NCBI GenBank assembly: GCA_015501075.1
Contig: JADNYJ010000044.1
Location: forward strand, 1-64,000
From: Gymnopilus junonius
Taxonomy: Eukaryota; Basidiomycota; Agaricomycetes; Agaricales; Galerinaceae
Length of the DNA stretch: 64,000 nucleotides
Direction of reading: 5' to 3'
Shown here: in pieces, positions 43,396 to 56,664 of the stretch
Layout of the letters: every line of letters starts with the position of its first letter
Position numbering within the stretch: the first letter of the stretch is position 1
The notes under the pieces: model-generated
What the model was told of the DNA's origin: nothing
Databases searched by the model: none
What the model saw: only the letters and a program-made list of their open reading frames with translations
Made by a program: the position numbers and the translations under genes

Positions 43396-46300
43396 CTTTT
43401 GCTCAGGGCTCTCCTACTACTTTCAGGGGTCCTAATACCCTTTGGCACCATTTTGCACGCTTTGCATCTGAAATCACACCACGCACACGTAGCGCAATGG
43501 CTTGGCCGCGCTTAGATAGCGTCTCTCCTCTATTTGAAATGACAGAATCAAGCAATGTATCAGCTGACGGGAGCAAAGAAGGTTACATTAGATGGCTCCA
43601 AGAAAAGGCTCCGCATCACTATCTTCTAGGAGATTCCTCAGTCTTCCCGACTACCCAGGCGGTGTGCAATCGATATCGATAAAGCTTTCCAGGACCAGAG
43701 GCGAGGCCGGGCGTCACACAGGTACAAATATGACCGTTTGACCATGACCAGAGGTATTACTGTCCGATCTATGATCGGATTGAACGCCTGGCATTACCTG
43801 CGCAGATGAATTGGCGCGTTCCCAGCGGTTCTAGATGGACGGGAATGGAGAGAAACCGAAGGGAGGTATGTACAGTGAGGTGTCTGTCTCTCCATGCACA
43901 GTGAGTATGTAGCTCCGTTTATGATCCAAGATGACCTGGAGTCAAGTCGATTTCAAACCAGTACAGATGAAGTTTAGTTCGTCAAATTCGTGGGCCATTC
44001 TCAGAAGCGTCTCCCTTTTGACTGATATAAGCCAGGGGACAAAGGCTCAGAGGATCGAGTGAGCTGAAGATAATTGGGACTAGCTGCAGCAGTTTGCATG
44101 CGGAAGCAATGAATAATAGGGCTTCCAGCTGTCTTCAACCTAAGTCTGAACAATGCCACCCAGTCATCAAGCAGTTCGACCTGTGCGCGTCATGGAAAAA
44201 ATTTTAAAGTTTTCGACGACTGTTACTTGTGACTGATGATCGACAGTCGCGTGATCACCTTCCCGGAACATCAACGAAGAACCGGAATCGAATGTATAAA
44301 ACGAATACAATCCTCACTTCAATTCTTGGGCGAACTTATACTACTAGTGAAAAAGGACTGGCAGGGATGGGAGGGTATTGAAATCAGGCGCTCACTACTT
44401 ATCCTCGCAGAGATCAACTGCCGTAGAACGCTTTGAGTAATTTCATGATATGCTTTCCATCCTATGCAGAAGAGACAAAAGATAAGTCACGGCTCAGTAT
44501 TATTGATACATGAAAGGTGAGTTCCATGATTGGCGATTTACGGCTCCATGTTTCCCATTAATTTTTGAAGGATGTCGGGAGGAAATGGACCCGTAACAGG
44601 AAACAAATCTCTCGTTCGCAGTTTGCTTTCTACCTACCTAGGAGAAAGGCATTATTTATGGACCAAGAGGGTAGTCCGGCGGACTCGAGTCCTCACCTCG
44701 GCCGTGACGTCAAAATTCTTCTAATCCTACCCTTCAGAGGGAGCTTACTGTACTGCTTTCGAAGCTGGCTATATTGAATTCTTCAACGTGGAAAAGAACA
44801 TATGCATGTCAGCAATGTGACTGCGAAGTCAAAGGCCTAGGCAAAACTCAATACTGATAAATCGACAAGGTCATCTGCTATTACTTCAGTCTTCGATCAG
44901 CGCATGTGTAAGGCCCAACGCCAAGGTACGCGTACGTACCTCCCTAACTCTTCCGGTAATATATTACTTCAGTTCTCTTCTCAATAGTTAAATAAAAATC
45001 TCCGGCAGACTTCCGTGTTTGTAACCTCTGCGAGTCAGCGGTTGATCGAAATCTCAGCCATTGACGGAGACGCTGGGTCTATGCTCTCAATCTCCACCAA
45101 TTTTCTGTTCTTATTTTTCCGCATCCACCTCCGTCTTGGTCGAGAGAACTGGTTCTAAGAATAGCCTTCTCGAGGCGTACCATATGCATGCAAACTACAA
45201 GTTGCTCTGGCACTCTCACCTGCAGTGATCCTGCCTCTTCTGCCCTTTCTGAAATCTTTGGGTGAAGTACGCCACAGCATCCTGTTGCGACACTCCTAGT
45301 CTGAACAAGCGATGTCTCAACGTCAACTGATGGGATATGTTTGCTTGTCGAGAAAGAATGTCCACTTTGCACAAATATCGACTGTACACCGCATCATAAA
45401 ACTTCTCCTTCTCAGAGTATTTTAAATGCCCGTCATCAAGAAGCACGCTGGGACAAAGTCGGACCGAACATGTCCAGTTACCTCGACTTTATGGTGTGGT
45501 CACCGAATCAGGCGTGGACCCGCCAGAAGGGGAACAACTAAGGTCGTACGTCTAGCTAACAAAGTGTACTCTTTATTCTAGTTTCAACTTTGCAGGGCTC
45601 ATAAATTCGAAAAGGGGAGCCTGAATGGATATCAATAAATAGGAGAACTTAAGTCCCAAGTTTACTATCAACGCGTCAACACGAAGAACCTGGTTAGAAT
45701 TTACTGACTTTTTCGTCCAGCCGGTTACTCATCAGTCAACGATCTGAAGGCATCTCTGGATAAAGATAGGTTAATCCTCACTTAATTGTATTTATATCTC
45801 TAACGGCATTCCCTTCGTTGGATAGATCTAGCCCTACAGGACAAGCTCAAGCTTTTCGCTGCCTAAAGATTTGGACAGAGAACCTACCCGGTGGCGGCCT
45901 TCTACGCTTTTTATAACCATAAAGACGTTTCGGAAACTGAGACCCAAGGAAAATACGCGCTAATCCCATGGCCTGTGGATTGTCCACACATATTGTATTA
46001 ATTCCTTCCCGCTCGACCGCCGCATACTTCCAAGAGCTTCGTTGGGGCATAGCAAGTACACATGTGCTGGATTTCTCACCTGAACTTTACATCAGCCTCG
46101 ACCATTGCAAACTTGCACAGCGTCTCCACAGGGAAAAATCCTTGCCGGTCGTTCATCATAGCGAGGTGCTTAAAAATATTCCGACATGAGAATCAACAGC
46201 CCTGTCTGCCCATGTCTCCGAGTCAAGCCCATCGGTGTCCGAGCGCACCTAAGATCCTCTTTATCTCACGAGCAGCTCGCTTCAAGAATCTAGGGTAACT

Positions 46301-47980
46301 GTCAAGTGAACTTTTGGGGGCAAGTCAATAAAGTAATTATATCACCGGCCGGCCTCACCTGGTCGGAACAATGCTCTGAAATTCCGAGTCCTTCGCTGGA
46401 AAATTCCATAAAAAATTGTACACGCCCGTCTGAGTCTTTCCAGCGGATGGGCTTGAGGACGGAAGTCAGTAGTCACTGTAACACTTTGGCGGCGCTTAAA
46501 ACGAATTTGGACCCCCGAATTCAATGCCGTTTGGCCCAGCTATTGGATAGTTCAGCAGCTTGCCAAGATGCGTGATGGCGAGACGTGGGCAGGCACCCAT
46601 GCGGTGTTTTCGCCGTTAGTGGACGTTTAAAATACGCGCTGCTCAGGTAACGTTTTGATACGCCTTCAATACATAAACCCCAAGCACGAGGCTTATGTTA
46701 GATACGACTATTCCCACTCCTGGCCCTCCCTATCATTTCAAGTTTCCACTGAGGCTAGACCAGAACCAACCCCAGGCAGTGCAACAGCAACTGGAGGAGA
46801 TGAAACGGAGCCGACTCTCTCGAGTTTCCTGAAAGGATTTCAAACTTCTGTCAAGTCCACTTGGGCTGGTCAGGTTTGGGCCTGAACTTTACTGAACAAG
46901 TGCCTCTTCGAAGTTCGAACGGCTGGGGCCGTGATAAGATTCAGTAAAAACTTACAGCCGGCGGTTGCTAGCTTCGTGAAATTAATGAAATAGAGTGGGG
47001 TATGTCTGTATGATAGCACTTGTTACAGAGATGTTACACGTAGCTGGAGGCTGGAGGCTCCATGGAAATATGAAGCGCTCAGATTGGTATATGCAGCGTT
47101 GATTGCTGGCTGGACCCCGGCCGGGACTACGGCGAATACGCCAGGATACGCCACTGATGAGCCTATGTTCTGACGCCCTCATCGGCCGCTTGGAACAGGC
47201 ATTAACCAACCTCCGATGTCAGGTTTCTCAACACTGTCCGTACTGTTGAGACGGCAAGTCTGTTGCTTGAGAGATAACATTAGATCTGTCGACTGAAGGA
47301 AACGACTAGAGCGACTTTGGTAGCAATAAGTGACGAAAGTCCTTGCTTCTGAAGATAAGCACAAAAATAAAAGTGCTTCCTGTGTGTATGTACTCGGACA
47401 TTATCTTCTCGTGAAGGAACCAGAATAGAAGAACACCGAGCGCAAAAGCGTATCGAACGTGTGCGTCTTGCACACGCTGGGTCAGTGGTGCGTGCGTTGA
47501 ATTCCGAGTTCTTACGCGTTAAATTCAAATAAGGAAGGACAAATCGTTGATCGTTTGAAGGTAGGAACGAATACTGAGATAGACGTGTAAAGGCACCAAC
47601 AAAGCGTATCTCATTCGCCTGCATCTATAAAAGTCGAAAGACATCGACGAACCAAGAATACTACGTACTTAATTGGCTGTATCATATAACTACATTTTTG
47701 CTTCTTTTACTGTAAATAAGGTGGCGTGGCGAAGTGGCTGGGGCGGAGGATTACGCTCTCCCGACCAACTTCTAGCTAGTCCAAGTGGCGTGAATGGCAT
47801 GAATAAAGAGATACAGTGTGATCACAACGGGGCGCGAACGAACACGATGCGTAACAGGAAGACGCGAATGGGTCGAAAACGGGCTGGAGAAAAAAGGAAG
47901 CCGACGCATGAGGGTAAGATATCGAGCCCCAAGATGATCAAAGACATAATAATTTATTAAGGACTTGCGGAAGGGTATCG
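43396..47980. other. 4.6 kb gene-poor region
   Basis: Only short, unconvincing frames on both strands. I see no transposon domains, tRNA genes or long repeats. One CRE octamer TGACGTCA lies at 44705-44712. Base composition is ordinary for the window. It may contain non-coding transcripts or decayed sequence that cannot be recognised by eye. Confidence 0.45.
44705..44712. promoter_or_regulatory. CRE octamer TGACGTCA
   Basis: Third perfect CRE of the window, in gene-poor DNA about 3.3 kb from the nearest supported gene. Functional relevance is unclear. Confidence 0.25.
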
Positions 47981-48846
47981 TCAGAAACCACCCAAGCACC
48001 CATCATCCGACCCGCCAAATCCAAATCCTCCGGAGGGTGGCAATGACATGGGTACAGGTTTCCTCACACCCTTCTTCCTTGTCGGGGAGTGACTGGGAAC
48101 AGACGTCGGAGAAGGTGGAGAAATAGAGAGGGACGAAAAGCCGAGGAAAGATCACCCCCGGTACTGTGTGGTATCCGATCGGGGTCCATAGAGCTTTCAT
48201 GGCGTCTGTCGCGTCGCCGACGCGCTTTAAGCTTCTGGAGTTGGTCTTCACTGATATCTTGAGGGAAGTAAATGGAAGAGTTCGGAGAAGATGGAGGGTA
48301 TGGGAGGAACGCAAGAGTGTCCTGGTCATCGCAAGGGGTGTATACGTCCACGCTGATCGCACTGTTGTTCTTGTAGGTACTCATGCTATTGTTGTGGGGA
48401 CCAGCTAGACCATGAGGACCAAAGGTTTGGTTTGAGACAAGCTCTCCAGGGAGGCTGGGGAAGCTGTCGCTTTCCTCTGATTCAGACGAAAGGTCGGCGA
48501 CGAGCGGAGGAACCGGGTCGTAGTTCACTGACGAGGATGAAGCAAAGGCTAATGCCCTCGGGTGATAGTCGCGAGCATAGGAGATGCGACGCTGGGAAGG
48601 GGCACTAGCCTGCTCGTCAAGAAGGTAGGTGCGTCCAGGACAGCCGCGCTCGGGAAGAGCACAAGTATTGGGGGAGACGACGATGGGAGAGCGGTCGTAT
48701 GCGGCGGCTGAGTAGGCAGAGAAGGTGCGTGCGAGTGCGGGTGAAGGTGGGAAGTGGACGGCATGGTTGGGATTGGGATGTATGTGTCGTTGGTGGTGGT
48801 GGTGCTCAGTAGGGACTGCTCGCTTGAGGATGGGTCTGGGAGACAT
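47981..48846 (-). CDS. Conserved basidiomycete disordered protein, function unknown
   Basis: A single exon from ATG 48846. It starts MSPRPILKRAVPTEHHHHQR and contains VHFPPSPALARTFSAYSAAA, YDRSPIVVSPNTCALPERGC and DYHPRALAFASSSS, followed by a Ser/Glu-rich acidic stretch (LSSESEESDSF) and a basic run (KARRRRDRRHESSMDPDRIP). The open frame ends at 48064, but a neighbouring frame carries the C-terminus I associate with this family (RKKGVRKPVPMSLPPSGG, ending SDDGCLGGF) to the TGA at 47983-47981. One T added to the T-run matching the A-run 48136-48139 joins them and gives 288 residues. This is another homopolymer-type break. Members are widespread in basidiomycetes as far as I recall; nothing is known of their role. 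Confidence 0.72.
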
Positions 48847-51800
48847 GGCTGTCTCTTAGACTGACTGGCTGGCAATCTGCCTGGTCTGCTCAAGCTGTTA
48901 GCAGACGAGCGCCATGACTGACAACGACGAGGGGCAGAGAACTACGGCTGGGTTGGTGAGTGGAACTGAAAAGAGGAGGAAAGATAAATACGAGTTCTGC
49001 TGTCGTCTGTTTGTCTCCTTAATCGAGATTCAGATCTAGGTCCATTCACGCGGCTCTTCTTTTCTGTCACGGTCACACCCCGTCCGGTCTCGGGTCCATG
49101 GCCCGTGCTCTCCTTTTCCGTCCATCGACTGGTCCTTCTCCGAATATACTGACAGCCCACTCGCCATTCTCCCTCTTGTTTGTTTTCCAAATAACACGTT
49201 TCCTTTTCCCCAATTGACTTATCTTTTCTAATGCCTTCTGATTGTACGTTGTACTTCGCTGATAAGTATATGATTGCCCTGCTGTCGCCTCGCTTGACAT
49301 TTGCCAACGAATTATTGTTATGGCCCTCTCATTTTCCCTTCTTACATACGCACTGTCCATTTTTCGCCGCAATCCTGGCCTACCAACGTTTACCAATTTC
49401 TGCCTCATGTCCTTCCTCCCACGCGTATTCTCTCCGCGAGTGCTGGTGCGGCACGCTTTTTTGAGACGCTTTTCCAGACGTTTTACGCCTAGAAATTAAT
49501 TTTCTGCCTTAGAACGGCATGTCCACGCCGCACGCCTTACGCTCCGGACTGCGATGCGGCTCGGACGTGCCACGTACGAAAATAACATTAATACCAATAC
49601 TCCGACTCCACAGAAGCAACCCTCATACGGCGTGCGCCTGGTTCGCGCCTCTCAACCGCCTGGCTTTTTTGGCTTGTCTATACATAACACCTCATAGCAC
49701 CTTCAAGGCTTACCGTCCGATGTTTCGACGTCCGGGCTTGGTGGAATACATCGTCCCGGAAAGCCTGAATCCCTATTGTACACTTGTGAACAACCACCCC
49801 GTACGGAGCTTTAGGAGCCTGGATTGTACGGAGGAGAAGGATCAGTCACCGTCACTGATCGCCTCGCCTCTAAGGCTGATTCTACCTAATTACGGGTTTG
49901 CAATCATCGAGGTCAACGGAAAGAATGCACAGACCCAAAGATTCGCTGTCTTCTTCTCTCGTCGCCAAGCGCGAAGGCTACTGATGATCGTTATTGACAG
50001 CTCATAGCTCTCCGAGTCTGGCTGTATCGGCGTTAGGCTTAGGCAAAAGCCACTATTCGTTCCTTGGTATCCTGATCCTATTCTTCCCCTGGTCGTCTTC
50101 TACAAATCTATCTCGCATAGCCCAGGCTGTTGATTTGGATGTCGCCGAGGTATCGAAATCATTTAGTCTCATTCATTATGCAACTGCCAAGAGGACGCTA
50201 TACTGATTCCTGTTTCTTGATCTTCCTTATCCAGGATAGCAACACTTCATTGGACAAGTTCAAGACACGTAGCCCTCCCATCTTCTGTGTGATTCCCTTG
50301 AACTGTCTTTATGTTTCATCGTTCTGTTGAAGTTACCGCAACACTTGAACGAGGACCTACAAACCCTGAGGCTTTCCTAATTTGTGTTTGTTGTCCATGG
50401 CGGCGCCTAATTCGCTTCACTTTCCTTCTATTTCTTGGCAAACATTGCCATCGCCATCTCGAGCATGGTCTGCATGGGCTCCCGAACGCCAAGTGCAACT
50501 CTCTCCGACTGCGCAGACTAGCTAGCTAATAACGTCCTCGGATGAATGAAAGTCTCATCCAGGTTCCGACCTCTTGGCCAGATAATGCGAGTGGGCGAGA
50601 CCTTACCACTTACTTCCTTCCAAGTGGATGGAGAGAGCTATCTTCGGAGCCAAGACAACTCGGGCTCAAGTTTGCCCTCGGTCAATGAACATCGCTGACG
50701 ATGCCGATACTACCTTTCAGCGACGTCCCCTATACCTTTCGGGTACATTCAATGAGCTAATCATAGCTCAAGCAAGACTCGCAGCCATAGTTTCTTACGA
50801 AAGTAAACAAAGACCTCTAGGAAATTTGTTTCGTTAGGGCTTTCGTATGCTCTAATCTTTGCTCAACTCAAGCCCTAATCTCAAAAATATCTTCGTGTCC
50901 TCTATAAAAGTATAGAGCAAGCATTTACCTTCTCGCCAAGCCCTCCGACGCACGCAAATTAGACTCATCCAACAAGCTTTTGATCATTAATCAAGGCAAT
51001 TCATCACCCTTTCGGGCCTCAAGCACTTAATGTGCCTCGAGGTATCTCCCTCCGACCAGCTGTGCTCATTAACACGGGCTCGCGAAAGGTGCAGTAGAAA
51101 GAAAGATACAAGCCTGCTTCAACAACGTAGTAATTCTATTTATAGAACACTACTTCAAGTTGCCACCCATCCTCGAGGCTCACAAGCAAGAGTGTGCACG
51201 ATGTAAACGCTTGGCGCTTGGCACAGCTCACTGCTCCTGGTTCTGATTGCCCTCCTATCTGGATGAGTTTGAGCGCAGTAAATCGTGGGTGGAGGATTGC
51301 TATTAGGGGCTTTGTGTGCGGTGCTAGCCACAAGTGAAGAAGGCTTGGTTGGTGGTTTATTTTCGACACTGTGTGCACGTCTTGGGAAGGTCTCAATTTT
51401 CTTGATTACACAAACGATTGTTTGAAATTGCCGTAACTGCGTTGGTGTACATTTGCATTTGCTTTCCTACCTCCGTAAAGTGATGTTTTCGCTTTCAGCG
51501 GTCTCATTCTCTCCTGATAACTACTTTGAAGTTAGCAGTCATTCTCACTCCTCATCGCTATCAGTCGAAAATATCTATTTACCCACCCCCGCCATTAACC
51601 TGAGGAATGGACGTTCTTCGATTCATGCTCACGCAGGCGGTCTCCACCGTGGTGTTCGCCTGCCCATCCGCTGGGCCAGTGATACTGCAATTGATAAACA
51701 GTTCAAACGTTCATCCGCTTCCAAGCACTTTCTTTTTGAAGTTGGAGTCTTTCACTTACCCTCGTTTCTCAGCTGTTTTGGCAACGTCCGGAGGTGGGTC

Positions 51801-54800
51801 CATCATAGCTTTCTGTGTCTCCAGTTGGAACATGATGTAAGGCCTCTCCACAAGCATGTGCTATGTTCGTTCTGATGATCAACGACCTCTGTCACAGGAG
51901 CCGATGAAAAGAAATTTATCTCCTAGCTCGGACAGCGCTCGGACCTCTACGTAACGTGTATAGACACTGAGCAACCGGGGTCCAGACTACGATGACGTAT
52001 GTCCGTCCATCCGCGCCCCGCCTTCATTCCCGCATCGTGAACGTTTTTGTTGATTTTATCCCATGACGATGATCTTTTTTTCTGGAAAGTGGATCCCTCT
52101 GGTATTTCATTTGACTGGTTTTGCTATCTCTCTTCAACTTCGCTCCAACATTGCCTCGAGGAGTCCCGTCGGCCTGTTTCCCGCGACTTTACTCCATAGA
52201 CTAAGTAGCAACGCGCCTGGAAATGCGACTAGGAGCTGATTCCGTTTAACTCAGTGGAGCTGCTAAACACGCCATGCTTTCGCCTTGTGCCCTGTAACGC
52301 CCTATTTTTCTCATTCTCATTCTCTATACTCATCGACGTCCAGCTGATCAATAACATCACTCGTCTGAAGTACGACATGGCTTGCTTCTGATTCTGAATT
52401 CTGTGATTATTATGCCTGCGGTGGCCAAACCTACGGTAAGCTTCCACTATAGGTGTCTATGTTCATCTGCGTATATCTAGCGTCTATGTTCAAGCATGTG
52501 GCTGAACGAAGGCTAAATGACACCATCATTCAGTTCTCAAATTAACCCATGTCCGGACCACGGGCAAGGCTGGTATTCTTACTTGAAATATCTAGACAAT
52601 GATAGTCTATTAGCTCTTCAGGAAGCTTTGTTATACCTTGACTCTCCACCGACGCGCGCACTCCTGTTTGCGTTCGCTATCCAAATTCAAAGTGAACGGC
52701 ACTTTTATTATAGGCACTGTCTATTTCTTTTCTTCGATAAAGTCATGCGCCGACAGCCAGATAGGCTCCACTTGCAATCGGATGAGCGATGGTGCGAAAG
52801 GCACTAAGGTCCAGCGACAGGTTACTACCGGGCTCACTCTTGGTCATAAGGCTTTATTCGACACACTTTCGAGGGGACATCTTTTCTTGTATCTTGATTT
52901 AATAGACCACAAGATCTTGCTGTTGACTGGAAATACATCAGACCGTTACACAACTTTCGAGGTTCAAAGCTTGTCGGATGCGCAGATGGCCGTTCTCCGA
53001 CAGGCATGGGGGCGCACCCTCCGACCCGAAGCCAGCTTACCCTATAGAGCCTCCTTCCGTTTCCCTGTCTACGTTCAAGCATTTCTCCTCAAATACTTTA
53101 ACGCTCAAAATCTTCTGTGCCATTGAATCCTTCGGATCTTGTGAAATGTGAGGATTCCTCTTTTGTCTTCTACTTATTCACAGGAACCTGTTTCAAAGCC
53201 GCTTCCTTATGCCTGCTGATTCTGCCTCTCAAACTTTTGTCTGTGTACGTCATAGATATAAACTTCGGTTGTGCCTATTCTTTTGGAGGACGTTAATATC
53301 GCATCTCCTTGTAGCCGACTTTCACTTTCCGCTATTCTTGCATTCAAGCATCCCGGCGACTTTCTCCTAGTAGGATCGGTTGCATGTCTGTCAAACTTCG
53401 TAACCTCTGATACAAAGTGAAGATCCGCTCAGACTCTTGCGGTAGCCACTAACCCATCTTTGTCTGCTTGCTTGCGACTGCTAAGACCTGTGCTCGTGGT
53501 TTGAACCGTTGACATGATAAGCGGAACTTCGATGTCGGATACTGGCACAGCCCCCAGCCCAGGTCGTGGAGAGCGTTCTGGTCTCGCAGGTCTATGCAAT
53601 CGCCCGATCCTTGCTTGGAAGGGTGACGGGTTTCTTCACTATTAAAGAATGAGTTTACATCCGCATTGAAAGGAGCGGTAAGTCAAGACTTTTAAAGGTA
53701 ACGTTAGTTTAATTCTTTACCTCACTAGCCTATATTCAAGCTTCATCTAACTGGGAATTCTCCACATTTTCCCAGGTAACATGAAGACTTTCACCGTTTT
53801 CTATTCGCAGTGATCCTCATTGAATTCTCGAGGATTCCTGCGCGGTTCCCCGAAATTAGGGCAAACACGTTTACTTTCATTAACAAGGCTCTCATCATAG
53901 TATGGATAAAATATGTCTGTTTCTCCGCTCTGAGTCTAGTGAGAATTGCCTTCAGCTTACCTACACCTCCAAGCTCATTGATCCTGGGGTACTCTGGTGG
54001 TTCAAATTTATATATATTGTGCGATGGATCAACCCTCCTCGTTAATTGCCCCGCACCCCTGGCGTAGCCATCACATGCCTTCTTCATTCACACTCAGGGT
54101 CTCTTATCTCTTTCAATTTTGTGACTTCTCCGGGCAACTGGCCGGTCTTACAGGATTTGTTCCAGCATCGTTCTTCCGGAAAACAGTCTTTTCTCACCCT
54201 CGTCAGGCTGTCAGGTCTATTTTCTATTTCATGGGGAAATCTTGGACATGTTGATCTCTGATACTGTTTAGTCCACCGGTGATTGGGTTCGTTCTATCTA
54301 TGCTAACGACCTGTGAATGATGAGTTCAACCCACCGTCCTGTTTATTCTCTAGATAACCCTACGTGAGCTTGAGAAAAGCTATAGCCCATAATGATCTAG
54401 TAGTCATCCTAATCTTGCATAGAATATCGATAAGTTGTTTGTCCCAAGTGATAAGACACTGCTCGACTTCGAGAATGATCATACCACATGATTTTCAGAC
54501 CCGAGATCAGATGTTGACAGGGGTGGTGAAAGTCCTACGTTGGCCGTTTCCTAACTTCCGCCATCTATATAGACAATCTCCTCGAACGTCGCGCCGCCTG
54601 AGACCTGGTATTAGAGTATTATTGATTGACCGAGATATGTCGTAAACTTGAAGCAGATTTCTATTGATTTTCTGCTGCCACATGGCTTAGGTGACATGAC
54701 TCACAAAGTGAGAGAGCGAAACTAATGATGACTTGCTATGTATCGATCTGAATGACTATTATTAATACGGAGCGTGATTGTCAAAGTAAGGATGGGACTG

Positions 54801-56664
54801 TAGTCTAGTGATTGGTCCAAGAGTAGTGAGGGAGTTGTAAAGGAACAACGCAGCAAGAGGGACAGTCTAGGGCGAGACCTTGGTCGCTCACATTGTCCAA
54901 CGAGGCTTTGTCAAAGTCAGCAGACTGCCTAGGAAGAGCACATCTTGCGCCATAGCCCCTGTGGCTTCGTCGAGTTCAAAGCCAGCTGCAGCCAGCATAC
55001 GGCGAGACAAATGTATTCAGGGCAAGTTACCTATATCCACTGTTTCGTTTTGTAATTTCCAATTCGGACCGGACTTCCAAGTTGCATCAGCCAACCTTGG
55101 GTCAAGCAAAAGGTTGCACAAATGCCCCTTCTCAGAAGCTGGAAGCAAACAGAGTATCCAAGAAGGTCAAACGCATATAACCCCATATATGGTATATACG
55201 AGAAAAAATATGACTAGGTCATTTGCAAGCAGACGACAGAACCGCTGCTTCAATATATCCCAGTTGGCAGTCATAAGAGAAAAAAATACGGAAATAAGGC
55301 ATCTTAATACCTTCAAAGTACGTATGGGCAAACTGCGATATTGTTGCCAAAATGATAAGATGTAGTGGAAGAAACATCAAATTGCGTTCGTGGAGAAAGC
55401 AGCTGAGGATGGGGTAAAAGCACCGACTTTGAAATTCAACGCTCGCGGAGTATCAAACCGCTACCAGAAGGAGAACGTCGAAGGAATGCACGTCGTTGAA
55501 AGAGAAAAGGTCTTAGCATAGGACCTGAAGGTCGAATTCCCAAAGAATTTCTGCCAAAGCTGATGTGTTCGGCAATGTCGGATTTAGGCTCGTGGTTCAC
55601 TGGCAGATTTTAAGACGACGTATTAGGAAGTGGATATACCAAATTTGGCTAGAAAAACGTGAGACCTCCACAGAAGAAAAACCGTCCAGAATGATCAGAC
55701 ATAGGTTGGGAAACACGTACGAAAGCCTGAATCTCAGTTCTTAGTACTAGAGTCATGTTCATGACAAGACCAGTGGCGAAACCTCAGCTGAAATTCGATC
55801 AGCCATGACCAGGCACTGATAAATAGCAACTAGCAAAAAAACATTGAGAGCAGCAAAATATTCGCTTCCATGGCGTTCATGGTGACACTTTTGACACGCC
55901 CTAGGGAATGGGTGTGAAGGGGTCGGAGTGAACCTGCAGGCCGATATCGCGGCAGCAGGTATGCGGCGTGGAAGAACGCTTGAGCTAGCGTATCAGCGAT
56001 AGCTGATAGACATGTCTGAAGGGACCACAAAAAATGAGGGTGATGATGTAAGTAAACCAAAGGACATCCAGAATTTCTGAGCAGAAACAGGTCATGAGGC
56101 ATCGGCAGGAGCCTTGCGATGACATGAACTCGTGTGGACTGACATGAGCAGACAACAACGGGCAGTTCCGTCGTATATCAACTCCCACTCAGCGGAGAAC
56201 TCCATGATGAAGATTTACTGTAGAGTAGAATGTGGGTAATACTAAGGGTCGAAGAGGTTGAGTCGGTGTCAGAAGCGCTTGCTTTGATTCGTTATCAAGC
56301 AAAGAGCTTCGTGGTACCAAGCCATTCAAAATTGCAGGGACGAGATTTGGAAACTATATCGATGACGATATACTATCCCACGGAATGATATCTACTCGTA
56401 TTAGAGTCTCCAAATGGATTTTCAGGTAACGTACTACCCCCTTCCGCGTCGTGGAACAGCGTCAGGAGTAATGCGCCGATCGAAGCATCCTCTACAAGGT
56501 ATGTAGCGTGGAGGGTGAGTACAAACACAAAGATCTGCATGGTATACATCGCGTTGAGGCTCTAGGTATATCAAATAATAAGTGTGCTCCGCAATAAATA
56601 GATCTCGGAATGTACGAGTGTACACCTATCGGTACAATCAGAGTTGAATCTGGATGAATCATTA
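48847..56664. other. 7.8 kb region with no supported gene
   Basis: I read both strands and found only scattered short frames without conserved motifs, splice patterns or coding character. There are no LTRs, transposase motifs, tRNA genes or tandem arrays. The first several hundred bases are probably the promoter of the minus-strand gene at 48.8 kb. The rest could hold non-coding RNAs or old, fully decayed sequence. Confidence 0.5.

Noticed and set aside
49519..50007. 162-codon plus-strand frame in the gene-empty interval
   Set aside because: Irregular composition, no motif, no splice context. It cannot be separated from chance.
55830..56102. Short frame considered as a possible pheromone precursor
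   Set aside because: The C-terminus is not a CaaX box. I looked for mating-type pheromone genes in all small frames and found no C-terminal CaaX.
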